Shown piece after piece: positions 16,019 to 24,024 of a DNA stretch of 64,000 nt (positions are counted from its first letter, which is position 1; each line of letters opens with the position of its first letter). This stretch comes from SZUA-36 sp963774415. Lineage in GTDB: Bacteria; Pseudomonadota; Gammaproteobacteria; Xanthomonadales; SZUA-36. A program made the position numbers and the translations under genes. Location of the stretch: assembly GCA_963774415.1 (NCBI GenBank), contig CAVZEU010000001.1, forward strand, positions 372,001-436,000, read 5' to 3'. The notes below the pieces were generated by a model. That model was given only the letters and a program-made list of their open reading frames with translations. It ran no database searches and was not told where the DNA came from.

Positions 16019-17821
16019 TCAGTGCGACGCGTTCGCGGCCAGTCGCGGCGCGACAAAATCCTCATCGACCGCCTTGGCCAGGAGTGCCGGCGGCAACAGC
16101 CCCTGTGCCAGCAGGAAGTCGTGATACTCGCGCTGGTCGAAGCGCTCTTTGAGCCGCATCTCGGTGCGCGCCCGCAAGGCCTGCAGGTTCTCGTAGCCGT
16201 AGTAGTAAGCGGTGGCCTGGCCGGGCGAGCGGAAGGTGTAGCGGTCGATCTCCGTTTGCGCGTTGTTATCGTCCAGGACCACGTCTTCCATCAGTACGCG
16301 CTTGGCTTCCGCTGCGCTGATCAGCCCGAGGTTGAGCATCGGGTCCAGCCAGATACGGGCCGCGCGCAGCATCCTGTCGTCGAGGGACATCAACTGACCC
16401 TCCAACGGCATGTAGGGCTTGGTAATGGCCTCCGCGTACAGCGCCCAGCCCTCGACATTGGCCGAGTTGAAGGCGAACAGCATACGCGCCGTGGAAACCC
16501 CTGTACGCAGCATCGTCGTGAACTGCATCTCGTGGCCCGGCCGGGCTTCGTGCGCGGCCAGCGTCCACATCATCGCCGGGTAGGCGTAGTCGCTTTGCGG
16601 CCAGCTGCCGTCCGCTTTTTGCTCGATCCTGGGCACGATGAATTCGGGGAATTCGCCGGTATTGCCGATCATCCTGGGCACATCGAGGTGAGCGGCCGGT
16701 TGTTGCGCCGTCTCCGCGGCGGTGGCCATGCGGACGCGCGCGGGCTCCGCCGGCAGCGAGATCAGACCCTCGCGCCCGATGATGGCGTCGATCTGCTGCA
16801 TCACACCGCGGTAGGCCGCCAGCAGTTGATCGCCGTGCACCTGCTCCTTTTTCAGCAGCTTGATGACCTCCCGGTAGTCGGTGGTCTCATAGCCCTTCTG
16901 TTTCGCGACCAGCGGCGCCAGCGCCATCATCTCGTTGCGAATATTCAGAAACGCGACCTCACCGGTGCGCATCAGCGCCTCGGGCGGATCCTCGACGCCG
17001 TACTGCTTGAGTTGCAGTTGGTACAGTTCGCGCGGCAGGACCGCCGATGGGCGCGCGTTCGGCAGGATGTTGGCCCTGACCCACTCGTTGTAGCGGGTCA
17101 GCTGCTCCGCCAGCAGTTCCAGGTCGTCCGCGTAGCCTTCAAGCCGGGTCGCCGCGAACAGCTGCTGCAGCCCGGCCATCATGACCGGCGCGCGTTCCAG
17201 GTCCTGTCTGACCTCGCCGGCGAACGGTTCGATTATCCCGGGGACCTGCGCCCGTTCCGTGAGCAGGCGCTTGGCCGATTCGGTCAGGGGTTCGTAGCCT
17301 GCCGCCTGGCCCGTGTATTTTTTCAACCGGACCAGGGCGGCCTGCTGGCGCTCGGGCGGCACCTGCTTGTCCAGCAGCCCCTTGAAACCGGCGAAGATCA
17401 ATCCGGTCAGGTTGCCGTACGGCAGCACGCGCTCGTATTGGATCCGGCTGGCCTCGATGTTGTCGCGCGTATCCTTGAGCATGATCTCGATATCCTGTTT
17501 CACGCGAGGATCTTTTGCTTCGGCGAGCAGTTCATTGAGCGTGGCGAGGTTCGCCTTGAAGTTGGCCATTTGCCGTTCATGCCGGTGCTCGCGGAGGTCG
17601 TAGATTTCCGCGTCGAAACCCTCGACGCCGCTCTGGCTGGCGAATTCGGGCGCGAACCGGGCCCGGGACTTCAGGATGCCGTAGGCGATGTCGTTGGAGC
17701 GCTGGACCCACGCCGGAGCCGGGGCTGGCGCATCGCCGGCCAGCGCGAGGCCGGCAAACGACGGCACCAGCAGCGTCACGCTGGCGAGAAGCACTGCTTT
17801 GAATCGATTCAGGTAGGGCAT
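16019..17821 (-). CDS. Exported DUF885 family protein
   Basis: 600 residues from ATG 17821, chosen because GGAGAG lies 7 bases upstream and the next residues form a Sec signal (RFKAVLLASVTLLVPSFAGLALAGDA). The same frame stays open to 18037, but that extension is not signal-like. The C-terminal third has the family motifs HEARPGHEMQF and, further on, EGWALYAEAI, probable zinc-site residues of a metallopeptidase-like fold. Compared with the DUF885 protein at 6866-8743 the second motif His is Glu (PGHE instead of PGHH) and export is by Sec instead of Tat. Likely periplasmic peptide hydrolysis; substrate unknown. Divergent from moaA. Confidence 0.88.
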   Translation of the reverse strand: MPYLNRFKAVLLASVTLLVPSFAGLALAGDAPAPAPAWVQRSNDIAYGILKSRARFAPEFASQSGVEGFDAEIYDLREHRHERQMANFKANLATLNELLAEAKDPRVKQDIEIMLKDTRDNIEASRIQYERVLPYGNLTGLIFAGFKGLLDKQVPPERQQAALVRLKKYTGQAAGYEPLTESAKRLLTERAQVPGIIEPFAGEVRQDLERAPVMMAGLQQLFAATRLEGYADDLELLAEQLTRYNEWVRANILPNARPSAVLPRELYQLQLKQYGVEDPPEALMRTGEVAFLNIRNEMMALAPLVAKQKGYETTDYREVIKLLKKEQVHGDQLLAAYRGVMQQIDAIIGREGLISLPAEPARVRMATAAETAQQPAAHLDVPRMIGNTGEFPEFIVPRIEQKADGSWPQSDYAYPAMMWTLAAHEARPGHEMQFTTMLRTGVSTARMLFAFNSANVEGWALYAEAITKPYMPLEGQLMSLDDRMLRAARIWLDPMLNLGLISAAEAKRVLMEDVVLDDNNAQTEIDRYTFRSPGQATAYYYGYENLQALRARTEMRLKERFDQREYHDFLLAQGLLPPALLAKAVDEDFVAPRLAANASH

Positions 17822-17918
17822 GGGTATCTCTCCGCGGCTGAAAATCGGGTACGCCAGCGCGATGGTACCCGCCGTGGCGGGGCGGGGCATGGGTGATTGG
17901 TCATGGCCTGCAGCGGAA

Positions 17919-17951
17919 GATTGCGCCAGCACCCGCGATCCGGGCGCAATC
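17919..17951. other. Strong inverted repeat between DUF885 gene and moaA
   Basis: Arms GATTGCGCC and GGCGCAATC (9 base pairs) with a 15-base loop, in the 182-base divergent gap. It lies about 50 bases upstream of moaA. I could not match it to the molybdenum-cofactor riboswitch. It may be leader structure, an operator or chance in GC-rich DNA. Confidence 0.3.
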
Positions 17952-18003
17952 CGCGGGTCGGACTCGGCGCGGTACGTAGAAACCCCCGCGCATCTGGTCC
18001 ATA

Positions 18004-19041
18004 ATGCCAAACGAGAAAATGGCAACCCCAACGACATTGAAGGACACGCGCGGCAGACCCTTGCGCGACCTGCGGATTTCCGTGCTCGACCGCTGCAACC
18101 TGCGCTGCACTTATTGCATGCCGGAGGAGTCGTTGCACGGGCGCGGCGTGTTTCTGCCGCCGCACTACCTCCTGAGCGACGGCGAGATCGAGTTGCTGGT
18201 GCGGGCGTTCATCGGTTTGGGCGTACGCAAAGTGCGGCTCACGGGCGGTGAGCCGCTGTTGCGGCCGGGCTTCACCGAGTTGGTCGGGCGTATCGCCCCG
18301 CTTCAAGGACTCAAGGATCTCGCCGTGACCACCAATGCGGTGCTGCTGCCGCGCATGGCCGAAAAACTCAAGGCCGCGGGCCTCGGCAGGATTACCGTCA
18401 GCCTGGACAGCCTGGATGAAAAGATATTCCGGCAGATGGCGGGCGGCCGCGGCACGGTCCAGGAAGTCCTGGACGGGATCCGGGCCGCCGAAGCCGCCGG
18501 CTTTAAGCACCTCAAGATCAATACCGTCGTGCAGCGCGGCATCAACGACCATACCGTCCCGGATTTGGTCGAGCACTTCCGCGGCAGCGGCCACACGGTC
18601 AGGTTGATAGAATTCATGGACGTCGGCAATGTCAACAACTGGGACCCGAACCAGGTGGTCCCGGGCGCGACGATGTTGAAGACCATTCACGACCGCTGGC
18701 CGCTGCGGCCGGTAACGGAGCAGGCAGCGGCCGAGACCGCCCGCCGTTACGAGTTCGTCGACGGCAGCGGGGAAATCGGCTTCATCAACTCGATTTCCGA
18801 GCCGTTTTGCGGTGACTGCTCGCGTGCCCGCATCACGGCGGACGGCATGTTTTACAGTTGCCTGTTCGCGGCGCGCGGGACCGATTTGCGGGACAAGATC
18901 AGGGCCGGCATGAACGAGGAAGAACTCCGCGCAGAGATCGAGGGGCTATGGTCGAAGCGGGCCGACCGCTACAGCGAACTGCGCAGCAAGCTGCGCGAGC
19001 GCCGCCAGCCGCACGTGGAAATGTACCGCATGGGCGGTTGA
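18004..19041 (+). CDS. moaA: GTP 3',8-cyclase MoaA
   Basis: A 345-residue radical-SAM enzyme that with MoaC turns GTP into cyclic pyranopterin monophosphate, the first step of molybdenum-cofactor synthesis. The N-terminal cluster motif is CNLRCTYC (Cys31, Cys35, Cys38). The second Fe-S cluster that binds GTP is made by EPFCGDC and a later Cys in GMFYSCLF. The chain ends in the conserved Gly-Gly that inserts into the active site. TGGEPLLRPG and the SLDSLD strand are also typical. ATG 18004 is used; ATG 18019 is possible. It starts the moaA-moaD-moaE-scaffold gene group. Confidence 0.97.
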   Translation: MPNEKMATPTTLKDTRGRPLRDLRISVLDRCNLRCTYCMPEESLHGRGVFLPPHYLLSDGEIELLVRAFIGLGVRKVRLTGGEPLLRPGFTELVGRIAPLQGLKDLAVTTNAVLLPRMAEKLKAAGLGRITVSLDSLDEKIFRQMAGGRGTVQEVLDGIRAAEAAGFKHLKINTVVQRGINDHTVPDLVEHFRGSGHTVRLIEFMDVGNVNNWDPNQVVPGATMLKTIHDRWPLRPVTEQAAAETARRYEFVDGSGEIGFINSISEPFCGDCSRARITADGMFYSCLFAARGTDLRDKIRAGMNEEELRAEIEGLWSKRADRYSELRSKLRERRQPHVEMYRMGG

Positions 19042-19141
19042 GATGGGCCTGAGTCAGCCACACTTTTCTATTTGAGATGAATGCAAACATGACAGCGCGC
19101 GAGCGGGGCGCGCCGCACCCCCGCGATAAGTGGAGGCGGCT

Positions 19142-19387
19142 ATGAGCGCGCCGGTGCGGGTGCGGTATTTCGCCTTGTTCCGCGAGCAGGCCGGCTGTGA
19201 CGCGGAGACGCTGACGTGGCCGGGAGGCAGCGCCAGGGAGTTGTTCGAGCGCGTCAGCGAGCAACACCCGGCGCTGACCAGGGAGGCCGCCGCGCTGGTG
19301 GCCATCAATGACGAAATGGCCGATTGGTCGGCCCCTGTCGAGGCCGGCGACGAGGTGCTGTTTTTCCCACCGGTGGCGGGCGGATGA
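19142..19387 (+). CDS. moaD: Molybdopterin synthase small subunit MoaD
   Basis: 81 residues from ATG 19142, which has GGAGG at a good distance; the frame also has GTG 19130 upstream, which would bury that site. MoaD is a ubiquitin-like carrier. Its C-terminal Gly-Gly (PPVAGG) becomes a thiocarboxylate that donates sulfur to precursor Z within the MoaD-MoaE complex. VRYFALFREQAG at the start and DEVLFFPPVAGG at the end are classic. It must be adenylated by a MoeB-type enzyme, which is encoded on the opposite strand at 20280-21035. Its stop overlaps the moaE start as ATGA. Confidence 0.95.
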   Translation: MSAPVRVRYFALFREQAGCDAETLTWPGGSARELFERVSEQHPALTREAAALVAINDEMADWSAPVEAGDEVLFFPPVAGG

Positions 19388-19842
19388 GCTTCTCGATAGC
19401 GGACAAGGCCATTGACGCCGGGGCGGCGAAGGCGGCGGTCGCGGACCCGCATTGCGGTGCATTGGCGGTGTTCGAGGGCTGGGTGCGCGATCACAACGAG
19501 GGCCAGGCGGTCGAGCGGCTCGAATACGAAGTCTACAAGCCGCTGGCGGAGAAAGAGGGCGCCAGGATCCTTGAAGAGGCAAGTTCGCGTTTCGCTATCC
19601 GGCACGCGCTCTGCGTCCACCGCGAGGGCCTGTTGGAGTTGGGCGATATCGCGGTCATTGTCTGTGTCTCGTCGGCGCACCGGGCCGCGGCCTTCGACGC
19701 TTGCCGCTACATCATCGACGAGGTGAAAACACGCCTGCCCATCTGGAAAAAGGAACACTACGTCAGCGGCGTCAGCGAGTGGGTCAGTTGCGAGCAATGC
19801 GCTGACGCCGGCCACAGGCACGGGGAGGCCGGCGATGCATGA
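19384..19842 (+). CDS. moaE: Molybdopterin synthase catalytic subunit MoaE
   Basis: 152 residues from ATG 19384, which overlaps the moaD stop by 4 bases; the longer frame from 19324 is read-through across moaD and is rejected. MoaE binds cyclic pyranopterin monophosphate and, with thiocarboxylated MoaD, makes the dithiolene. The conserved segments GALAVFEGWVRDHNEG, LEYEVYKPLAEKE, HREGLLELGD, VSSAHRAAAFDAC and the catalytic lysines in KTRLPIWKKEHY are all present. The short C-terminal tail beyond EWVSCEQ is not conserved. Confidence 0.96.
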   Translation: MSFSIADKAIDAGAAKAAVADPHCGALAVFEGWVRDHNEGQAVERLEYEVYKPLAEKEGARILEEASSRFAIRHALCVHREGLLELGDIAVIVCVSSAHRAAAFDACRYIIDEVKTRLPIWKKEHYVSGVSEWVSCEQCADAGHRHGEAGDA

Positions 19843-20290
19843 TGCGCTGATGCAGAATTACAGTGAGATCATTATCGAACACAGCCAGTTCCCGCACCAT
19901 CACCGCGCTCTCAAGTCACCCAGCCACGAGGGCCGCGGCGAAAACCCCTTTTGCGGCGACCGCGTCAGGCTGCAGCTCAAGGTCGATAACGACGACCGGA
20001 TCACGGATGCGGCCGTGGAAACGAGCGGCTGCGCCATCTGCATCGCGTCCGGGTCGATGCTGGCCAGCCACCTGCAGGGGTTGAGCCTGGCCGAGGCGGC
20101 GGCGTTGTTCACGCGGGTGCGCGGCGCGATCCTGGCGGGCCCCGGGAAAAGCGACGACGGAGAATTGGGTGAATTGGCGGCGCTGTCGTTCGCCAGCCGT
20201 TACCCGTCGCGCGTCAAGTGCGCGACGCTGCCCTGGCACGTGTTGAAGAACGTTCTCGAAGGAGACGATTCGGTCGCGACTACGGAGTAG
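19835..20290 (+). CDS. SufU/NifU-N-type iron-sulfur cluster scaffold
   Basis: A 151-residue protein of the IscU/SufU family. The ligand residues are Cys40 and Asp42 (NPFCGD), Cys66 (SGCAIC, with an extra Cys69) and Cys129 (RVKCATLPWH). The stretch between residues 85 and 125 is longer than in IscU, as in SufU proteins that receive sulfur from SufS-type desulfurases. ATG 19835 overlaps moaE by 8 bases, so it is translated with the molybdenum-cofactor enzymes and could help build the two [4Fe-4S] clusters of MoaA, or pass sulfur towards MoaD. It ends 11 bases inside the convergent moeB-like gene. Confidence 0.85.
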   Translation: MHDALMQNYSEIIIEHSQFPHHHRALKSPSHEGRGENPFCGDRVRLQLKVDNDDRITDAAVETSGCAICIASGSMLASHLQGLSLAEAAALFTRVRGAILAGPGKSDDGELGELAALSFASRYPSRVKCATLPWHVLKNVLEGDDSVATTE

Positions 20291-21035
20291 CGGATTGAAC
20301 CGCGCAGGCGCGGCACTGCGGGTCACGCCGGATGCGCAGCGAGCGCCAGTTCCAGTGAAGCCCATCGAAAAGGTGCAGGCCGGCCGGCATGGCCACCCCG
20401 GCGACGCCGGTCAGGGCGAAGTGGGCGGCCGCGACGCCGACGATACCGGCCACCGGGGCGAAGATACCCGCGCCGGGGCAGTCTTCCAGCGTGTCCGGCG
20501 CCTGGCCGTAAGCGCAGCGGTAACAGGCCTGCCCGTCCAGGTCAGGGCGTAACATCATCAACTGGCCCTCCAGGCGCACGCAGGAAGCCATGACCCACGG
20601 GATGGCGAGCGCCATGCACGCGCGGTTGACCGCCAGGCGGGTACCGTAGTTGTCGCTGGCGTCGATGACAAAGTCGCAGCCCGGCAGATGTTCCTGCATC
20701 GATTCATCGGTCATGCGCTGCCGCAGGGTCTGTAACTCGACGTCCGGGTTGAGCGCCTGCAGCGCCCGGCGGCCGACCTCGACCTTGGGCTGGCCGACGT
20801 CCTCGGGGCGGAACAGGATCTGGCGCGCCAGGTTGCTTTCGGCGACCGTGTCGAAATCGCACAGTGTCAGTTTTCCAACCCCGCTGGAAGCGAGGTACTG
20901 GGCCGTGGCGCAGCCGAGGCCGCCGAGCCCGATCAAGACCACGCGGGCATTGCCGATGCGCTCCTGGCCCGCCGCGCCAATGGCGCTCAGCGGCACGTGT
21001 GCGGCGTAACGCCTGGCGGGGCCGTCAGGTTTCAT
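20280..21035 (-). CDS. moeB: MoeB/ThiF-family adenylyltransferase
   Basis: A 251-residue E1-like enzyme that adenylates the C-terminal glycine of MoaD (or a ThiS-like protein) before sulfur transfer. It has the nucleotide motif GLGGLGCATAQYLASSGVG, DFDTVAESNLARQ, DASDNYGTR, the two zinc pairs (CYRCAYG and CRAC) and the crossover-loop region DTLEDCPGAGIFAPVAGIVG. Its start overlaps the moaC stop by 11 bases, so the two minus-strand genes form an operon. It converges on, and overlaps by 11 bases, the scaffold gene. The combination with moaD in the locus makes MoaD the natural partner. Confidence 0.92.
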   Translation of the reverse strand: MKPDGPARRYAAHVPLSAIGAAGQERIGNARVVLIGLGGLGCATAQYLASSGVGKLTLCDFDTVAESNLARQILFRPEDVGQPKVEVGRRALQALNPDVELQTLRQRMTDESMQEHLPGCDFVIDASDNYGTRLAVNRACMALAIPWVMASCVRLEGQLMMLRPDLDGQACYRCAYGQAPDTLEDCPGAGIFAPVAGIVGVAAAHFALTGVAGVAMPAGLHLFDGLHWNWRSLRIRRDPQCRACAVQSATP

Positions 21036-21549
21036 CCAGTATCGCTTTTGCGGCCTCGGGCAGCCCGTCGGGGTGCAGCCAGTCGCCGCGCTTACCGCCG
21101 GACTTGTACAACAGCTTGACGTCCAGGATTTCGAGGGCCGCGTTGACGGGCTTGGTCAGGTCCCAGATAGTCAGCAGTGCCAGGTTCACGGCGCAGAGCG
21201 CTTCCATTTCGACGCCTGTTTTGGCGTCGATTTCGGCCAGCGCGTAAACGCCCACGCTGTGGTCCTGAGGATCCAGCCGCGTATGTACGCCGATCCGGTT
21301 CAGTGAAATCGGGTGGCACAGCGGGATCAGCGCCGGGGTCTGCTTGGCGGCCTGGATACCGGCGAACTCGGCCAGCGCCAGCGCATCGCCCTTCGGCAAC
21401 GCTTTTTGCGCCACCAGGTCGAAAGCCTTGGCGCCGACCCGAATCCTGCCGAAAGCCAGCGCCCGGCGGCGGGTGACCGGCTTGGCGGCCACATCGGCCA
21501 TTGAAAACCCGTGTTCGGTTGCTGCGGTACGATCGTTCGTTGTTGACAT
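21025..21549 (-). CDS. moaC: Cyclic pyranopterin monophosphate synthase MoaC
   Basis: 174 residues from ATG 21549. The open frame extends to 21804, but that part shows no family resemblance. MoaC converts the MoaA product to cyclic pyranopterin monophosphate. Conserved blocks: AKPVTRRRALAFG, AKQTPALIPLCHPISLN, AEIDAKTGVEMEAL and the late LLYKSGGKRGDW with the active-site lysines. It is the first gene of the minus-strand moaC-moeB pair. Confidence 0.97.
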   Translation of the reverse strand: MSTTNDRTAATEHGFSMADVAAKPVTRRRALAFGRIRVGAKAFDLVAQKALPKGDALALAEFAGIQAAKQTPALIPLCHPISLNRIGVHTRLDPQDHSVGVYALAEIDAKTGVEMEALCAVNLALLTIWDLTKPVNAALEILDVKLLYKSGGKRGDWLHPDGLPEAAKAILDET

Positions 21550-21967
21550 GTTTGCGTGCTTCCTTCGACTCAGCGCATTGTAACAATGTCTCTGCGGGTC
21601 GCAGAAGATTTCATGATGGACGGCGTTCCGTCGCCGGCAACGGAGCAGGTCGGCCCAGGTCAGGGCGTAAAAACCCTGCTCGGTCCGCGGCACGGGCATT
21701 TCCTGGTAATAAACATAAAGAAAACCGTACAAGTATTTGAAATTATGTGCTGATCGGCATATGGCCGTTGCACGCCATTGGGCCGCGCCAGGGTCAGCAT
21801 CCATCCGGGGCGAGGCTGCCCTCGATGTGTATATGGCGTTCGGTCCTGGGCCAAGCCCGCCAGCCGTGCTTGCCGCGCCTGCTTCATGAAATTTCGATTA
21901 AGCCGCTTTTTTGGCAACCGTTATTGGTTTATCGTCGGAGCATGTCATCCTCCAGTGAGGGATTAGC
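21550..21967. other. Intergenic region upstream of moaC, no gene recognised
   Basis: About 420 bases with only short overlapping open frames that look like chance. The moaC promoter must lie here. No certain pair is visible, and nothing resembling the molybdenum-cofactor riboswitch was found. Confidence 0.4.
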
Positions 21968-22045
21968 GTGACGAAGCGAACGACTTTCCGGTTCTGGTTG
22001 ACCATCGCCACATTTTATCTTTTTTTTCGGTATATCACGTTCTAG
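21968..22045 (+). CDS. Possible 25-residue hydrophobic micropeptide
   Basis: GTG at 21968 has GAGGG about 8 bases upstream and opens a 25-codon frame ending in TAG. The peptide starts with a basic TKRTT head, followed by a stretch rich in Phe, Trp, Tyr and Leu, long enough for one short membrane helix. The run of eight or so T residues in the DNA could equally explain the aromatic composition, so this may be chance. It resembles no family I know. Confidence 0.25.
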   Translation: MTKRTTFRFWLTIATFYLFFRYITF

Positions 22046-22196
22046 CCGGCGCGGTCCGGTTCGATCCAAAGGGATCCTACGGTAGCGCGGTCCTTGTGGC
22101 GCCGCAGCCTGCGCGCCCGCCACGCCGCCTGGCCGCGGTGAGGCTGAAAATTTTTTTCCATTCAGACGGTTATCGAATTCATTCTTTCGCCGTCGA

Positions 22197-22226
22197 TTGA
22201 CACACGAACAGAACTGCTGTTATCTT
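22197..22226 (+). promoter_or_regulatory. Sigma-70 promoter upstream of a long leader
   Basis: Perfect -35 TTGACA (22197-22202), then 18 bases to TATCTT (22221-22226), four of six matches to the -10. Transcription would start near 22233, about 300 bases before the ATG at 22532. Confidence 0.5.
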
Positions 22227-22531
22227 ATGCTTCCAAGTCTGGATGCCCATAGATCGATACTGTACGGATACGAGCCGATTACAGCATCAGGCGAGGTAAG
22301 CTTGGCGCGGATTAAGCATGAACAGCGCGAAGCAGTAAAGCCAAGTACGGCATCGCCCGCGCAATGCGCGGGAAGAGACAAGGAAGCAAGGGACAGCACC
22401 CGTCAGACTGCACGGCAACCCAGGTTGCCCGTCGCACACAACAATGTATCCACCGCCTGCTAATGAGCAAGGGAAGCGTATTGCATCGGCCCCGGGCCGG
22501 TTAGATACGTATAAAAACGGGTAAACAAACA
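22227..22531 (+). ncRNA. Candidate structured leader or small RNA
   Basis: A non-coding stretch between a strong promoter and the small membrane-protein gene. It can form stable hairpins: CCCGCGC/GCGCGGG with a three-base loop at about 22348-22364, and an imperfect ACGGCAACC/GGTTGCCCGT stem at about 22412-22433. It matches no RNA family that I recognise (not tmRNA, 6S or RNase P). It may be a long 5' leader, a separate small RNA, or just sequence upstream of a second, closer promoter. Confidence 0.25.
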
Positions 22532-22957
22532 ATGTTCTTTTACGCAGGCCTTTTTATTGCATGCTTCATCGTGGCGATGATTGCCGTCTGGCTTTATCGT
22601 TCCGTCACCAATGCCGGGCGCACGGTTTACAAGTCCATACTCCCCAGCGCCAAGGGCAAAAGCGCATTCGAGCGCCACCTGGACCAGGTTGCCATCAGAA
22701 ACCGCGGCCGCGGGGCATCGTCGCCCTGGGGCTCGAGCGACAAGACGCGTCCGGAGCAGTACGCACGCGTTGTCTCCCAGTCGCAATCGTCGCGGGGTTT
22801 CAGCGCCGCGGGCGCCGATAAGCGTAAAACCGCCGGCAGCGCGAATTACTCCCGATCGAAAAGCGGCCTGGCGTTGGGCTCGCAGGAATCGTGGGCCTGC
22901 CGTAACGAAGAATTTGAGTTCGCCGGCAAGACCTACACGGTCAAGCGGCAGGCCTGA
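22532..22957 (+). CDS. Small membrane protein, unknown function
   Basis: A 141-residue protein with one N-terminal membrane helix (about residues 2-23, FFYAGLFIACFIVAMIAVWLY) and a basic, Ser/Gly/Arg-rich soluble part. It ends in EEFEFAGKTYTVKRQA, which looks like a small beta-hairpin. Codon use is like the surrounding GC-rich genes. The ribosome-binding site before ATG 22532 is weak. I do not recognise a family. It is followed by the convergent SRAP gene. Confidence 0.55.
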   Translation: MFFYAGLFIACFIVAMIAVWLYRSVTNAGRTVYKSILPSAKGKSAFERHLDQVAIRNRGRGASSPWGSSDKTRPEQYARVVSQSQSSRGFSAAGADKRKTAGSANYSRSKSGLALGSQESWACRNEEFEFAGKTYTVKRQA

Positions 22958-23035
22958 CCCGGGCCCGGCCGTCCCCCGGACGCCGGCGGAGTAAGCGCAA
23001 GCGGTACAGCGGGCACGGCTCGCCTGTCGTGTTGT

Positions 23036-23788
23036 TCAGCGTTCCGTCAGGCACGCCGGCAGGTCGACATCCTCGTTACCCGGTATCTTGATTCCCATCG
23101 GCACACTCTCCACCGCCATTTCCTCGTCCGGGAAGGGGCGCAGCAGACCGCGCGCGGTCTGCTTGTCACCGCGCAGCCAGCGCGCGGCGTCCGCCGGGGC
23201 CCTGATGATGGCGGGAGAGCGACTGTGGCCGATCGATTTCAACACCTCGTTGGGTTCTACCGTGATGATGCAGACGCTGATGGCGGAACGGCCATCCGCG
23301 GCCTTGTAACGGCTGGCGAGCCCGCACAGCAGCCAGAAGGGCGCGTTCAGCGGAAAGACGGCATAGGGTATCTTGGGTTGCACACGCGCGTCGAACTCAT
23401 AAAACCAGGACACCGGGACCAGCACCCGAAAATCCCGCGACCACGCGGGCATGAACGTCGGGGCGAAGGGCTGCTCCTCGCGCCTTAAGCGGGCGTTGGC
23501 GGTCGAGAGCAAGCGGCCCTGGCGGTTTTGCGGCAGCCGCCCCCCGGACCACGGCGGCAGATAAGGCCAGACCGCTTCGGTCGGCTGATCAGTGGCGCCG
23601 CTGGCGTAAATGGCGGGCAGGGTTTCCCACACCATCGAGTCGGGTTCGGATTTGCGCCGCAACCTCGAAGGGGAAACATTGATGTTATCTTCCGGGTCCG
23701 GCGGCAGCGCGGCGGGCGGCGTCAGGCTGGTCGCCCAGGCGTACACCGTTTTCCAGGCAATTTTGTAGACCGCTGTTTTGCCGCACAT
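23036..23788 (-). CDS. SRAP-domain protein (YedK/HMCES-like)
   Basis: A 250-residue SRAP (SOS-response-associated peptidase) protein. After removal of Met1 the catalytic Cys2 would be exposed (MCGK). The other family residues are visible: Asn in STANARLRRE, Glu in the WFYEFD block and His in GHSRSPAII. SRAP proteins form a thiazolidine crosslink with abasic sites in single-stranded DNA and shield them. The protein is divergent: MCGR is MCGK here, NARSE is NARLR and WYEW is FYEF. It lies beside the AddB/AddA-like repair genes but on the other strand. Confidence 0.8.
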   Translation of the reverse strand: MCGKTAVYKIAWKTVYAWATSLTPPAALPPDPEDNINVSPSRLRRKSEPDSMVWETLPAIYASGATDQPTEAVWPYLPPWSGGRLPQNRQGRLLSTANARLRREEQPFAPTFMPAWSRDFRVLVPVSWFYEFDARVQPKIPYAVFPLNAPFWLLCGLASRYKAADGRSAISVCIITVEPNEVLKSIGHSRSPAIIRAPADAARWLRGDKQTARGLLRPFPDEEMAVESVPMGIKIPGNEDVDLPACLTER

Positions 23789-24024
23789 GCGCGTATATTA
23801 CACGACCGCAAGGGCGCCTCAGCATGAAAGACAGGCCCGGGAGCGCGCACGCGGCGACCGCCTGGGGGCCATAACCACTCAGCGCGCTTCGTTCGGCGCG
23901 TCATTTCTCGGCAATTGAGAAAGCGGCGCGATAAACTGTCCGTCATCCAGAAAAACGAATCGAAGGGAACACGCTTATCGTCACACAAGCCGCCATAACG
24001 CCCGGGCGCGGGCCGGTCACGCTG

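Noticed and set aside
15920..17896. 658-codon plus-strand open frame
   Set aside because: It lies opposite the DUF885 gene and resembles no protein family; the minus strand has clear motifs.
17822..18003. Molybdenum-cofactor riboswitch upstream of moaA
   Set aside because: I looked for its conserved core and found only a 9-base-pair hairpin that does not match.
22197..22463. 88-codon frame starting in the promoter
   Set aside because: It starts with TTG inside the -35 box and its product looks random.
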